Assembly: GCA_963693305.1 (NCBI GenBank)
Contig: OY855905.1
Location: forward strand, 33,496,750-33,560,749
Reading direction: 5' to 3'
DNA: 64,000 nt
From: Meandrina meandrites
Lineage: Eukaryota; Cnidaria; Anthozoa; Scleractinia; Meandrinidae
Positions 48,701 to 58,224 of the stretch are shown here, one piece after another. The notes beneath the pieces were generated by a model. The model saw nothing but the letters and a program-made list of their open reading frames with translations, was not told where the DNA came from and searched no databases. How positions within the stretch are numbered: the stretch's first letter is position 1; the number at the start of each line of letters is the position of its first letter. A program made the position numbers and the translations under genes.

Positions 48701-49497
48701 ACATTCTAGTGGCACTGTAGAATATAGTGGGCATGTAAGTAAACTGTGGTATTCAGTTTATTATGTGACTCAGCGAAGAGTACAAAATGTGCAAACCAGT
48801 ACAAATAACTCACAGTACATACAGTGGAATCCTGATCTCTCAAACCACAGGCCTGTGGTTCAAAAAATCAGGAGTTAAGATTATTTTTGCTTGGTTTAAA
48901 ATTTTTCAAACCAGTTTAATTTCCCCATTATTTTCATTTTGTTTCAGATTATGACAATCAAACTAAGATAATGAAAGCCAAAAATCAAATTGGTTTGAAA
49001 ATTTTAAGCCAAAATAAAATTTAGACTATACCATTAAATTCCAGTTTTAAACCCTGGGCTTATACAACTTGATAATTGTTTTGGGTGGGGTTATAAATGG
49101 ACAGGTTTATATCCGGGGAGGCCTATAAGCAGAATAAAAAACATTTTGAAACAAGCCACGGCAGTGTTGATTTTAAAAAATATGTTTTTAAGTTAAAAAG
49201 TCATGGTAAAGCAATGTTTAGCCGTGTTCAGTACTGTCATCCAGCAGAGGGGTATAATTTTTTGTTTCCAGGTAGATAAGGCTTTTTTTATAAGCGGAGG
49301 GCTTATAAGCGGAACTTTTTGCCACTTTTTCCAGTGCAGTCTTGGCTCATTAATTCCCAAATAGCAACTGTGATGGAGCCTAATCCTTGCAAGGATTTTC
49401 TCACCTGGATTTTTTTGTCAGGCAGAGATACCAACACTTCAAGAGTGCCAGCTTCTTCAGTGCCACCATTGCTCTCCACTTTAGGATTGTCTTTCAT
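30084..49497 (-). CDS. SHANK: SHANK: SH3 and multiple ankyrin repeat domains scaffold protein, 1744 aa
   Basis: Twenty-one coding exons whose phases all join (5235 nt): 49497-49405, 47739-47668, 47129-47004, 46585-46514, 46096-45988, 44422-44271, 43936-43892, 43305-43183, 42589-42473, 40832-40755, 38616-38550, 38403-37855, 37167-37042, 36539-36488, 36201-36089, 35901-35777, 35608-35470, 34557-34459, 33914-31234, 30717-30662, 30324-30084. Domain order is SPN/FERM-F0-like (about 17-90), ankyrin repeats (about 120-350), SH3 (about 507-565), PDZ (about 610-707), proline/serine-rich region (about 720-1665) and SAM (about 1674-1738), exactly as in vertebrate SHANK1-3. Those organise the postsynaptic density by linking receptors, Homer and cortactin. 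The start ATG follows an in-frame TGA and a good acceptor (CATAG) at 49575, which supports it. In a cnidarian the protein would scaffold neural or epithelial junctions; that role is inferred. Confidence 0.97.
31234..33914 (-). CDS. SHANK: SHANK giant exon: proline/serine-rich region with ligand motifs
   Basis: A single exon of 2681 nt (893 codons) between the PDZ and SAM domains, as in vertebrate SHANK genes, where this part is also one very large exon. It is rich in S, P, K and T and predicted to be disordered. KPPVPPKPRSL (near 33163-33189) fits the cortactin SH3 ligand type. PPLLF (near 31398-31421) and PPPEF (near 31333-31350) fit the Homer EVH1 ligand PPxxF. Repeated ARAARIS/ARAQRMSRKTSAP segments near 33100 and 32300 suggest internal duplication. 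Entered in phase 1 and left in phase 0 through AAG|GTAGGG. Confidence 0.93.
34459..36201 (-). CDS. SHANK: SHANK PDZ domain exons
   Basis: Exons 36201-36089, 35901-35777, 35608-35470 and 34557-34459. The PDZ domain runs from APRLVTLQRSNAGFGFQMRG (carboxylate-binding loop GFGF) through FPALQYFGDLEKGGQADIQG and VKTGDFILEINGEDV to VVELIKMSGSAVTLKIVTV. The last exon (FKLPPPPPDRDPSTTLTLGR) matches the conserved PPPP...TLTL linker of vertebrate SHANKs. SHANK PDZ domains bind the C-termini of GKAP/SAPAP and other partners. Confidence 0.96.
36488..38403 (-). CDS. SHANK: SHANK ankyrin-SH3 linker and SH3 exons
   Basis: Exon 38403-37855 (549 nt) carries a serine-rich linker of about 150 aa and the first half of the SH3 domain (KRFVAVRDYQPLMAGELALE). 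Exon 37167-37042 completes it (VLYVGEKGYWEGRVGNSTGW to HHSYV), and 36539-36488 is a short basic linker (KSRPKTLFGRPPSHAK). The conserved SH3 residues ALYDY are present as AVRDY. The linker TYSTRRRKS matches the basic turn just after the ankyrin repeats of vertebrate SHANKs. Confidence 0.95.
38455..38512 (-). repeat. tRNA-like fragment in a SHANK intron
   Basis: On the minus strand CATAGCTCAGTTGGTCAAAC resembles the D-arm and A box of a tRNA. It continues only into GTTTGATC without an anticodon stem. Probably a truncated SINE head. Confidence 0.3.
38550..46096 (-). CDS. SHANK: SHANK ankyrin-repeat exons
   Basis: Exons 46096-45988, 44422-44271, 43936-43892, 43305-43183, 42589-42473, 40832-40755 and 38616-38550 encode about 230 residues of ankyrin repeats. 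Characteristic turns are GIDPNFHDDRTGETPLSLAV, REGLTPLHRAA, GASPNYKDLKGLTPLFHTVL, QEIHLACKNGLVQHLEHLL, ASGNTALHVAALNNQ and VAAVSGNKELAELIRNF. Order and spacing follow vertebrate SHANK closely. The introns here hold several MITE-like elements. Confidence 0.96.
39186..39345. mobile_element. AAACCACAAC palindromic element copy 1
   Basis: About 160 bp bounded by GTTGCGGTTTAAA and TTTAAACCACAACAC, with a second inverted pair TTTTCAAACCA / TGGTTTGAAAA inside. Two relatives lie in other SHANK introns, at 43716-43880 and about 48888-49025. Confidence 0.75.
42890..43071. mobile_element. pogo/Tigger-like MITE, 182 bp, in a SHANK intron
   Basis: Begins CAGTCGAACCTCTTAAATATG and ends GGAAAAGTATGACTG, with TA on both sides (42888-42889 and 43072-43073). 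CAGT...ACTG ends and TA duplication are typical of Tc1/mariner-pogo elements. No transposase frame. Confidence 0.7.
43716..43880. mobile_element. AAACCACAAC palindromic element copy 2 with target duplication
   Basis: Bounded by TGTTGTGGTTTA and TTTAAACCACAACAC and flanked on both sides by TGTATC (43710-43715 and 43881-43886). The inner arms TTGGTTTAAAATTTTTCAAA and TTTGAAAAATTTTAAACCAA are near-perfect complements. It ends 12 bp from SHANK exon 43892-43936. Confidence 0.8.
45245..45873. mobile_element. TTAA-bounded inverted-repeat element, 629 bp, with internal tandem copy
   Basis: Left end TTAAGACGGAATCCGCCTGG and right end CCTGGTGGATTCCGTCTTAA are imperfect inverted repeats of about 30 bp ending in TTAA. 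Inside, a 208-bp unit starting GTACCAAAATTATTTACACC is repeated in tandem (45293-45500 and from 45501 on). Lies in the SHANK intron between exons 46096-45988 and 44422-44271. Confidence 0.75.
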
Positions 49498-49574
49498 TTT
49501 AAAATCATTGAATCACAACCTTTCCTTGTTGAGTAGTAGTGTTGTACACACTTGGCTCATAAAGTGCATTTTGC
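46514..49574 (-). CDS. SHANK: SHANK first coding exons: SPN / FERM-F0-like domain
   Basis: Exon 49574-49405 holds 77 bp of 5' UTR and the ATG at 49497, then GTLEVLVSLPDKKIQ, the first strand of the SPN domain. Exon 47739-47668 gives LYHFDVLDKVWTAKLQVI, exon 47129-47004 DSMNYGFYDPPCNGKSGKFL to YPLSGTPPVLE, and exon 46585-46514 FKVKRRIYRSMVYEQKTL. In rat SHANK3 the SPN domain packs on the ankyrin repeats and binds Ras-family GTPases. The first coding exon is short and easily missed; phase 0 throughout and the matching motif support it. Confidence 0.9.
46882..46945. repeat. Tandem duplication of a 32-bp unit in a SHANK intron
   Basis: AAATCTAAATCCCACAAAGG followed by GATAATGTC occurs twice in a row. 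Non-coding, just downstream of exon 47129-47004. Confidence 0.7.
48888..49025. mobile_element. AAACCACAAC palindromic element copy 3 (outer ends lost)
   Basis: Retains the inner arms (CTTGGTTTAAAATTTTTCAA and AATTGGTTTGAAAATTTTAA) and the shared middle CAGATTATGACAATCAAACT, but not the outer AAACCACAAC ends. An older copy of the family in SHANK intron 1. Confidence 0.6.
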
Positions 49575-49673
49575 CTATGAAGAATAAAAACATGGATGGT
49601 CATTTAGCTTCATAACATTCCCAGCCAATTTTAAACAGTCATTTAGTGGTTCCATGAAGTGTTATGATTTACT

Positions 49674-49907
49674 GAGGCCTTCCAAGATGGGTAGCCGTGT
49701 CGCAATGTCGCATGTTTCTGAGAACGGTTGTCGCCTAGTCAGCAGCTGCAAATGTCGCTGTCGTTTTTCCACTACTGTGTTGCTGTCGTATTGTGTTGCT
49801 GTCGCGTTTCAACGCCATAATGATGTTGCTTGTCGCTGTTAAAATGTTCCTGTGTCGTCAGTATTCAGGGTCATGTCGCTTGTCGCTTTTACCCCTTGGA
49901 AGGCCTC
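49674..49907. mobile_element. GAGGCC element copy 2, 234 bp
   Basis: Starts GAGGCCTTCCAAGATGGG and ends ACCCCTTGGAAGGCCTC. The 6-bp direct repeat TTTACT flanks both ends (49668-49673 and 49908-49913). The interior is built of TGTCGC/GTCGCT units, the complement of the GCGACA units in copy 1. Confidence 0.85.
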
Positions 49908-52494
49908 TTTACTGAGCAAAATGCTTGTACTAACTGCTGGCACATGTACAAAGGATGATTTACGGTATTTTTCAAATAATTTGTGGTTTATATTCAAGAG
50001 ATTTACCAGTAAATAAACCTACTGCTGCAAAATAAATTGCTATGACAACAAATGTCTGGAATAATCTATTGACTGTAACTTTGTCTTTGTCTTGTGTTGA
50101 GTAACCTTTGGTGAAATTTCTTTCACTTTGAGAGTCGTGGGGATAAAAGACGTGTTCTGGCAGCTGAACAACCATACAGTCGTGAATCTTGGATTAATAG
50201 TGTACTTCTACTGACAAACTTAAAACAACAATCACAAAAATATGCAATTTTTTTAAGAACCATCTAAGTGTATCTCAATCAGTGCAAACTTTTAGCATTT
50301 ACCAAAAAGAATTCACCTTCAACATCATACAAATGTTCAAAATGTCGAAATCAGGGAAAACTTATAATTACCCTCACCATCAAAGTTTACATCACTTAGT
50401 GTTTTAGGAGTACTTGACATTTTATAATGATACATTGTGTTTTTTGAAGGTCAGAACACTTCCTAATTGGTGGGTACCCTGTGATCTTATGGGTTTCCTG
50501 TGAATGTAAACTGAATGGTTGAAGGAATTTTTTGTTATTAACTTTTTACTAACCAAGTGCACGGGCCATACTGGGGAATGTTGGCCAGTGGTCGAGGCAG
50601 TACGGACCGAGTGCAGTGAGGTCTATACAAAAACGAAAAGAGCTAGGACCAATATTCCCAAGTACAGCTCAAGCAAGCTAGGAACATGCAAGGCACTGGT
50701 TTAATTTACTGGCTTTCAAAAACAAAAAAATAAATGACATCACCATTTCCATGGAAACGGTCTGTATGATAAAGTCTCAACCAAGAATTTGAAAGAACCA
50801 ATCACAATGCACTGATTTACCTCAAGACTACCTTGCTGTATAAAAATTATATTGTTTTTATTTTTCCTTTCATTTTGTCACCATTTTGATTTTTTTTTTT
50901 TATTTAAATCAACACAGGCAATGGTCCTTTCTGCCTGAACACCTTCAAGAGTATTGTTTTCCTTATAGTATGTACCGGTACATGTACCGAGTTCACTGAA
51001 CAAAAATCAACTTGGCCATTATGCTTAACAGTCCAGAAAAAAACACTAGTGCCTTTATACAGCCAAATATTACCGATTAGAAACATTTCGGAAATGCATG
51101 TATTATTGAAGCATCATTCATTCAGCATACTGACCACTTTCTGAACACATTGTAAATAGTTGAATGCACTTTTACCTACCGGTAATCTATGATTACTGCC
51201 AGTACACCCTGCACATGTACAGACTGACTATATCAATTTAAAAAAGCCGACAGGTATAATTTCATGAAAGAATATCATTATCTATATGAATATCATAATT
51301 AAACCCAATACTAAGAGTACATGTAACTTACATATACCAAAACAGATTTAATGGTCATAATAATTATAATTATATATTCTATGGTGAAACTCAAGCTTAG
51401 TGTAGATGTAGATGTACTTACATGCACAATACACTGTAATGAAAATATTACAGAGTACTAAAAATGTCGTCACAGGAACAATAAGCATCTTCGTAAAATA
51501 ACTCTAAACAATATTTTAGATGCAATCGTTTCATTCTTTGATCACAATTGAACACACCGTAAATGAAATGGTATCCAATGAAATTACAGCGTAATAGTGA
51601 CGGGATTCTCGCATTGATCATGAGTCTGCACTAAAATGCCCTCGTTATTCAGTGATATTTCAAGCTTTTACAAGCCAAGACACTTACTCAATATAATCAA
51701 AAACCACAAAAACACCAAGTGTACTTAACGATCACATTCACATTCCCAGTGACAAACTTTCAGAGTTGCTGGTTTCCTGTGGAAAACGTCTTCATGGGGA
51801 GTCTACTATTTATCAGAACAGACGCTTCTTTTAGGATTTTAGTTACAGATAAGGTTTTATATCTTTTTCCTTGCAGGGCAGCAATATAGAAAATTAAAAA
51901 GGAACACCAGTCAATATCATATACTCCAAATAAAACCCGAACTAAAACGATGAGGCATTTAATCGGTTACAATAGTGCAAGCTCAAACCGAGTCACGATC
52001 GCCAATAAAACTTGACCTTCAATTCGCTACGCAAACTGGTCTCACTCTTAGCAATAAAAGAACTAGGTAACTAAAATAGCAATTCAGGCAAAAATAGTCT
52101 TCAGGTGGTGTGACTAAAGACTAGGGTACGCGTTTTAGCTTGTTGCATCCGTCCGAAAACTTGTGAACAGTATAAGGTTAGTACGGAAACTTGCAGTCTT
52201 TCGTGAAGGAAATCACGACGAAACCACTTGTAAACATCACCTAAATTCCCGGTAATTTTTTTCAGGTGACTGGAAAACGTAGCCCTATATGACTTATTTT
52301 CACGTTTCGTCCGCATAATCTTTTATTCACGATTTGAAGCTCAACGATCTGTTATTCGCTGGACCAACTTTCGATCTTGTTTGAAACGGGACAGTTTTGA
52401 GTGGATGAAACAACAGAATTTATGCGATGCAGAATAAGAGCAAAGGTGTTTAACCTAAAGCATTTTCTCGCAGCGCAAACGAAAAACCTACCTT
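49908..52494. other. SHANK intron upstream of the first coding exon
   Basis: No exon with a SHANK or other motif was recognised in this 2.6-kb stretch. Short open frames such as 49972-50175 (minus) and 50519-50704 (plus) have no family signature. Confidence 0.4.
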
Positions 52495-52610
52495 TCCTTT
52501 CCCATTGCCGGTAACTCATATTGCGAAATGCCCAACGAAATTTCAAGTGTTTTGCACTACTCCTCGAACGCAAATTAACCGGAGTTTTTGGACGCCATTT
52601 TCTGTATTCA
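52495..52610 (-). promoter_or_regulatory. SHANK: Candidate SHANK 5' non-coding exon and promoter region
   Basis: On the minus strand a GGAAAGGAAAG|GTAGGT donor (52496/52495) closes a stretch that holds two short upstream frames, one starting AAAATGGCGTCC near 52595. An AAnATGGCG motif at transcript starts is common in animal promoters (YY1-like). The donor could join the acceptor at 49575 that precedes the SHANK start codon. Only strand, position and splice signals support this. Confidence 0.35.
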
Positions 52611-52619
52611 TCACAACGA

Positions 52620-53496
52620 CCGTATCACTTACATGACACGTGACATAAATCGAGCAAAGTAATTGGTTGAGAGGTTCGTGACCTGACATTCTGCTTTAAC
52701 CTCAGTGTTTGTTTCTTTTTGCCGCGAAATTTTCATCAGTAAATCACAATTTATGTGAGCAAACATAACAAGAAATCGGCTTAATTAATAACCGCACCAA
52801 AACTAACACAAAAGCTTTTGATTTAATTTGCCTTCGTGAGATACGTCACAATTTCAAGTGCATTTATTTCATATTTTGGATTTTTAGATCGAACATTCCA
52901 CAACTTTCTACGTCATGCCTCACTTCCGGCGGCGAATTAAACTGGGGAGGATGTCATTCAACCAGAACACGTTATAAAACAAAAGATGAAAAAGGCTGGA
53001 AGAATCCTTTTTTGTTTGGTCGAAATAAAAGACGCGGGGTAATTAGGAAAAGATTAAAATAACAGTACTGCCGATTAACGTTTCGAAAACCGGAAAGATT
53101 AAACAAAGAAAGTTGATCGCATTCCTAATCACAAACTATGAAAGCCATTTTATGAGCGCGTAAAATGAGCCGAATGTCTCCATTTTTGCCTGCTTGTTCA
53201 ATCTGCTCCTTCAGGTCAGATCTTTAGCAGAACAATCGAAAAACCGCATGCACCATATCATAGCCTGACAATTTAACGGCATTCACCCCGCCACTTTACC
53301 AAACTTGCATTGAGTAAACTTGGGTCTTGGGAGCTTACCAACTGTGAGAAAGGTGTATGAAGTTTTTTTAATTAAAAAAGGAACAATTTGTTCAAATCAA
53401 ATGTTTGACAACACTTGTCCGCAAAAAGCTATAACAATATAAAAATTGAATGCGTTAAAAGTAGCAAAGGAAACTTAAAACTTAACATTGTCTTAT
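52620..53496. other. Intergenic region upstream of SHANK
   Basis: Nothing recognised as coding. CACTTCCGGCGGCG near 52921 is an ETS-like GC box of the kind found near promoters. Beyond that no feature can be supported. Confidence 0.35.
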
Positions 53497-53699
53497 GAGG
53501 CCCTGCCAGGGTAAATTCCGACAAGCGACATGGGCCAAAAAGTAGCGACAGCGCTCAAACGAAATAGCGACAAACGACTCACGAAGACAAATGTATGTCG
53601 CTAAATTTCCGACAGCGTTGTGTAGCCTTGACAAAACGCCGACACGAGACATTTTAAAATTCCGACAAGCGACCTGGGACACTCCCCTGGCAGGGCCTC
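53497..53699. mobile_element. GAGGCC element copy 3, 203 bp
   Basis: Starts GAGGCCCTGCCAGGGTAAAT and ends CCCCTGGCAGGGCCTC. The flanks TCTTAT (53491-53496) and TTTTAT (53700-53705) differ at one base of six. The interior holds CCGACAAGCGACA-type units. Its terminal repeat differs from copies 1 and 2 in both arms together (CTGCCAGGG for TTCCAAGGG), so it is a separate subfamily. Confidence 0.8.
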
Positions 53700-53705
53700 T
53701 TTTAT

Positions 53706-55559
53706 GCATGCTCTTCGAATTCTGTGATAATATTTTATTATAATACAGAAAATCCTGTACTTAAATACAGTGCACGCTATAAGCTTTCTTTTAAGTATAG
53801 TACAAAAACTCTACTCGACTAAGCGACTCGGACCAATTTCAGTAAAAAATTTGAAAATAGACGCTTCAGCCTCTTGTGACACTACTTTTTCGACGTTAGA
53901 CACTTTCTTTAAGCGCGTATGCAGCAGATATGATCACGACTGGAAGTTCGTATGTCGAGAGGCAGTCGCTTTTTACCATTTAGTGAGCTTGAAAAATCGG
54001 TCAAACCGGGTCAGAACAAGAACCGTCGACTCGTTGCCTCTTTCACCAACTCTTCCAAATTACCACAGGAATTGAACGGCATGTGAACGGCATGTTTGAA
54101 TTCTGAATATTTTTACACAGGTCGTTTGCCTATTACCCAGACAAGGGTGTACTTTTTCATTTAGAACTAATTTTTCAATTACACAGCAAGGAGCCCAGAA
54201 CTTCACATTCCTTTGAAGTCATAATCCAATCAAAAGCCGAGGACAGCTTCCAGTTGACTTCAGATCTGGATTAAATGCCAATAATACCAATGGGTCAAAA
54301 ACTAAGCTGGTGAACACCAGACAATAATAACGCGATTGTTTTGGATTATGATCAAGTAAAGTACATAGCTAATCTCATACCCAGTTCTCACTCTGTCAGA
54401 CGCGGAAAAAGTGAGATCTCCCTCCCGCCTGGCCGTGGGAGATCTGGGTACGGGATTAGTGCATAGCCCTTGAAAGTTTGTCATAACCTGTAAGTTCTCA
54501 GATTCTGGACGACCCGGACCGACCCACGAGTTCCAGGTCTCTCTCTCTCTCTCCTTAATGGCAAAAAAAACTTCCCTTCACCCTTCCCCCTCTGAAATGA
54601 ATTGCTGAGTGATATCTTGAGCATTTCTCATTTGTCAGCGAAAAAGTTTTGTACGATAGTGTTAAGTTAAATATCACACTCTGTCTTTTCTGTCTGTTAA
54701 TATATACCAAAAACTCTGAAATGTTCAAACGGCTCAGCGTTTTTTATAGTTGAACACTGAACTATAGGGGTGCCTTACCTCCGCTTTAATAATGTTATTT
54801 TTTTTCTCGTTGGCATAACTCTCTTCACACAGAATTACATCAGATAAACGTCTACACTGAAGGTCTATCAACCCGAGGGAGACTCTGAAATGCAACCGAC
54901 CGGGATGCTCGTTGTCTTACTCAGAGGTGCACATTATGGATTTTGGTCCCACTTAGGGTTTTCAGGAAAGAAAGACAAATATTTTGGTGCTCTAGATCGA
55001 TCAGGCATGAACATAGTCTCTCTTAGGGTCAAAAAACCCTTGCGCCACGTCCAAATTCGTCTACTGAGGCCCTATTAGGGGTTTTTAGGGATACGGGATA
55101 TTTGGGTAAAACATTATAGGGATACGGGATCTTTGGGAGAAAAGTTAATGGGATATAGGATATTTAATCAAGAGATTCGGAGATATGGAACAAACCACCG
55201 GAACTAACGGGATACGGGATATTTAGGCCGACAATTAATGGAATACGGGATACTCAGACCCCCCCCCCCCCCCCTCACCCCACAAAAGGGCCTCTCTACT
55301 TCGATTTTTCATGGCCCAGGAGTTTAATTCAAATTTTTTGCAAGCATCCCCGACATCTTTTCAGATGAGAGTCTCCCTGGGCCCACAACACTCTTTAACT
55401 AATTCCATGGATAATTAAGGCAGTCAATCGCCCAGTGTCCTCAACTTCATTTGGCAGCTTTTTAGTGAGTATTGAAAGCCTTTCCAATCGCTCCATTTGA
55501 TTGATTGCCCGTAACGACCAGTTACCAGTAACAGGGCGCGGAAACAATGACTGAATCAC
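53706..55559. other. Intergenic region with GGGATACGGGATATTT tandem motifs
   Basis: No gene recognised. 55075-55260 holds five or six degenerate copies of a unit around GGGATACGGGATATTTGGG, followed by a poly-C run of about 15. The frame at 54890-55078 overlaps this repeat and has no known domain. The missing end of the fibrinogen domain should lie here but was not found. Confidence 0.45.
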
Positions 55560-56279
55560 CATCCAGCCTTATTTTTTTCAGCGCAGTTTACATCCGGATT
55601 TCCGTCTGTATCTTTATCTTTTGTAGAGAAATTCATTCCATTGGCGATAGAAAAGGAATCACCAGCAGTACCGGAATATCCGTCGACAGTCAGGCGAAAG
55701 TGTTTAACACCTGATGCCACTCGGAACGTTGAATATTTCGCGTAGGCAGTGTTACCTTCCCAGTCTTCTAATTCCACTCGGAGTTCGTTATTTCCATCAT
55801 GATTAGTGATGTCATTTATGTTAACGAGCCCAAACCAGAATTCTCCCATGACGTCACCAAAGAAGCGCCTATATCCATTCCATTTTCGGTCAAAGTCCAC
55901 CATGCCGTCCTTTCGTCTAAGAAATACCAGCCAGCCGCCACCATCAGTAGTCATGTCGCAGTAAGCAGGAGGCAGTTGGGCCCCGCGAACAGGGGACAAT
56001 TGTGTACACGCCGCTTTTGTTATAGCCATGTTGTAACCACTCTAGACAAGACTTTGCTTGTGTTATTTCTGTTAAAAATGAAATCCAATGTGTAACTGTA
56101 CGCTGTTGACGGTGTCCGTCCGAAATCAAAGCTAAACTTACTCAAAGACACAACTCCAACGACATAACTCAAAAAGATGATTCCAACGTCCTTCCCACCT
56201 CAACCCCCCCCCCCCCCCCCACCCCACTCCCCTCCCCAAGAGAGAAAGATCTTTCGAAGCTGGTGAAGCTAAAAAAATA

Positions 56280-56833
56280 CAGTGGAACTTCATTAATACG
56301 GCCACCAACGGGCCATGGAAATTTGGCCGTATTAACGGGGTGGCCGTATTAACGGGGTATGGTTAAATTTCATGACTGGTCTATCTAAGGTAGGAAGCCG
56401 CAACTTTCGTATTCATTTGCTTTGTACACACACAATGACTTAATCGCTTTGTAATTTAGCCAAGGGAATGAAACTGACTGTCAAGTTTATTCAATTTCTT
56501 TTAAACTGTTGTTTGATTAGTTGCAATTGGTGATTAGTTAACCACAAAAACACATAGATCAATGGCATGACAAGTTACAGGGGTTTTGAATAAAATAGTA
56601 TCATTCAATATTGTTTCTCAAGTACTGTATTTGTTTTGTTTGATCAATCATTAATTGCATTTGGTTCGAGTGGCCGTATTAACGTGGTAAAATTGTAAAG
56701 GATTATACAAGTTGGGATTTCAGAATGTGGCCGTTGGTCGTATTAACGGGGTGGCCGCATAAACGGGGTTTTATTATAAGAAAATGTATGGGCGTTTCGC
56801 CGGACGAGGTGGCCGTAAGGCGGGGTTGCACTG
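56280..56833. mobile_element. pogo/Tigger-like MITE, 554 bp
   Basis: Begins CAGTGGAACTTCATTAATAC and ends GGCGGGGTTGCACTG, with TA on both sides (56278-56279, 56834-56835). Units of GGCCGTATTAACGGGGT occur several times near both ends. No transposase frame. Lies in the intron between the EGF and fibrinogen exons. Confidence 0.8.
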
Positions 56834-58144
56834 TAGATATTAAGGTAACATTACGATGTTATATGGCTGTTATTAAAAACTAGCCATGGTATATTGCAAT
56901 TCCTGAGTTTTGATTGGTCTAATTACAGGCAATGTTATATGCGCTCACATACCATTCACCACAAATCAGTGGTAGTTGTACGCATCAGAGAGAACAGCTG
57001 GGGAGCTCAAAGATTGCAATTCTTGGGGTGTTTTTAATAAAATAATTAGATAGTTATAGCCAGCTCGACGCTACGCGCCTCGTTGGCTATCTACCATCTC
57101 ATATCCAACGCGCGCTCGTGAACTAATTGTTAAATGTGTCGAAGTGAATAAGATATACAATCGGCACTCGGTCGAGATATATCGATGGTAGTTCGGTCAA
57201 GTCCGGGGGTTTAGTTTTCGTCTGCAACACAGGCTGCCCTTTTTCTTCCAAACACAAAGTAACATACTTTTTCGAAATATCTAACTCACGTCCAAGAGTG
57301 TCCAGCTACCACCGACACTACCTGTCAGTTTTTTCTTTTTACTTCTACGCAGGTTTTATCTTGTTATTGTTGTTTCTGACGTTTTTGTTTGTTGTGGGTG
57401 TTTTGCCTTTTCTGTTTTGTTTTGTTGTGTGGGATACCTGTGGTATCGCACCCTTATGCGGTCGGGTTGTAAGTCCGTTAATGCAAATGCCGGGTTTTGC
57501 AAATGATCGAGCTGCAACATTGTATCCCAAACACGTACCCTTTGGGTACACTATTTTTATTTTTTGTATGTTTCTGTATTGTTTTGATTGCAATGGTCTT
57601 TGTTCCAGAAATCCAAAAGGAATTATCAGGCACATTTCATTTTATATTTCTTTGTTTCTGTATGTGACGCTAGCAAAATCCTCATTGTTCGTTCAGTCTA
57701 CCGAACCCAGAGCGGGTGTTGGAAGAAATTGTTGGAGATGTGAACCTGAATACACCATTTAAACAGCCAGGAGCCCGTTATCAATATCCCTCCAGACACC
57801 GCTACCCAAAATAAAATCTTCAAGTATACCTGTGTTCTCGCAGTGTCGTCCAGTGTATCCTTTGGGACACTTGCATTGGGAGCTGCTGTTTTCGTAAACT
57901 CGGTAGCATGTGCCGCCATTTTTACAAAATCTTTCCGCTTCCACACGGATTCTAAATGAGCAAACAAAAAGATCCAATTACTGAATTACCTACAAACATT
58001 ATTTTAAGTTTACATATCTGATTTCAATTTACAATCTTATTAGAAGTTCAACAGAAACTTCGTAGTAATGTTTGCGGCTGCCTAATCTTCTTGGCGTCTA
58101 GTCAGTAAAAGGCGGGAAACAGGAAGCACGAGCTTGATAGTTTT

Positions 58145-58224
58145 CAACCTCGTTCCCAGGGTCTCTCTCTCCCCGCCCCCTCGCTCTGGGGGGCGGGGAG
58201 AGAGAGACCCTGGGAACGAGGTTG
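58145..58224. mobile_element. Palindromic mini-element copy 2, 80 bp, 9-bp target duplication
   Basis: Same sequence as the element at 29378-29459, starting CAACCTCGTTCCCAGGGTCT and ending in its complement, with a slightly altered centre. GATAGTTTT flanks both sides (58136-58144 and 58225-58233). Lies in the intron between the PAN and EGF exons. Confidence 0.9.

Noticed and set aside
57298..57762. 154-codon plus-strand frame rich in F, L and V
   Set aside because: Hydrophobicity comes from T-rich DNA inside the intron of the fibrinogen gene; no motif and a matching shadow frame on the other strand.
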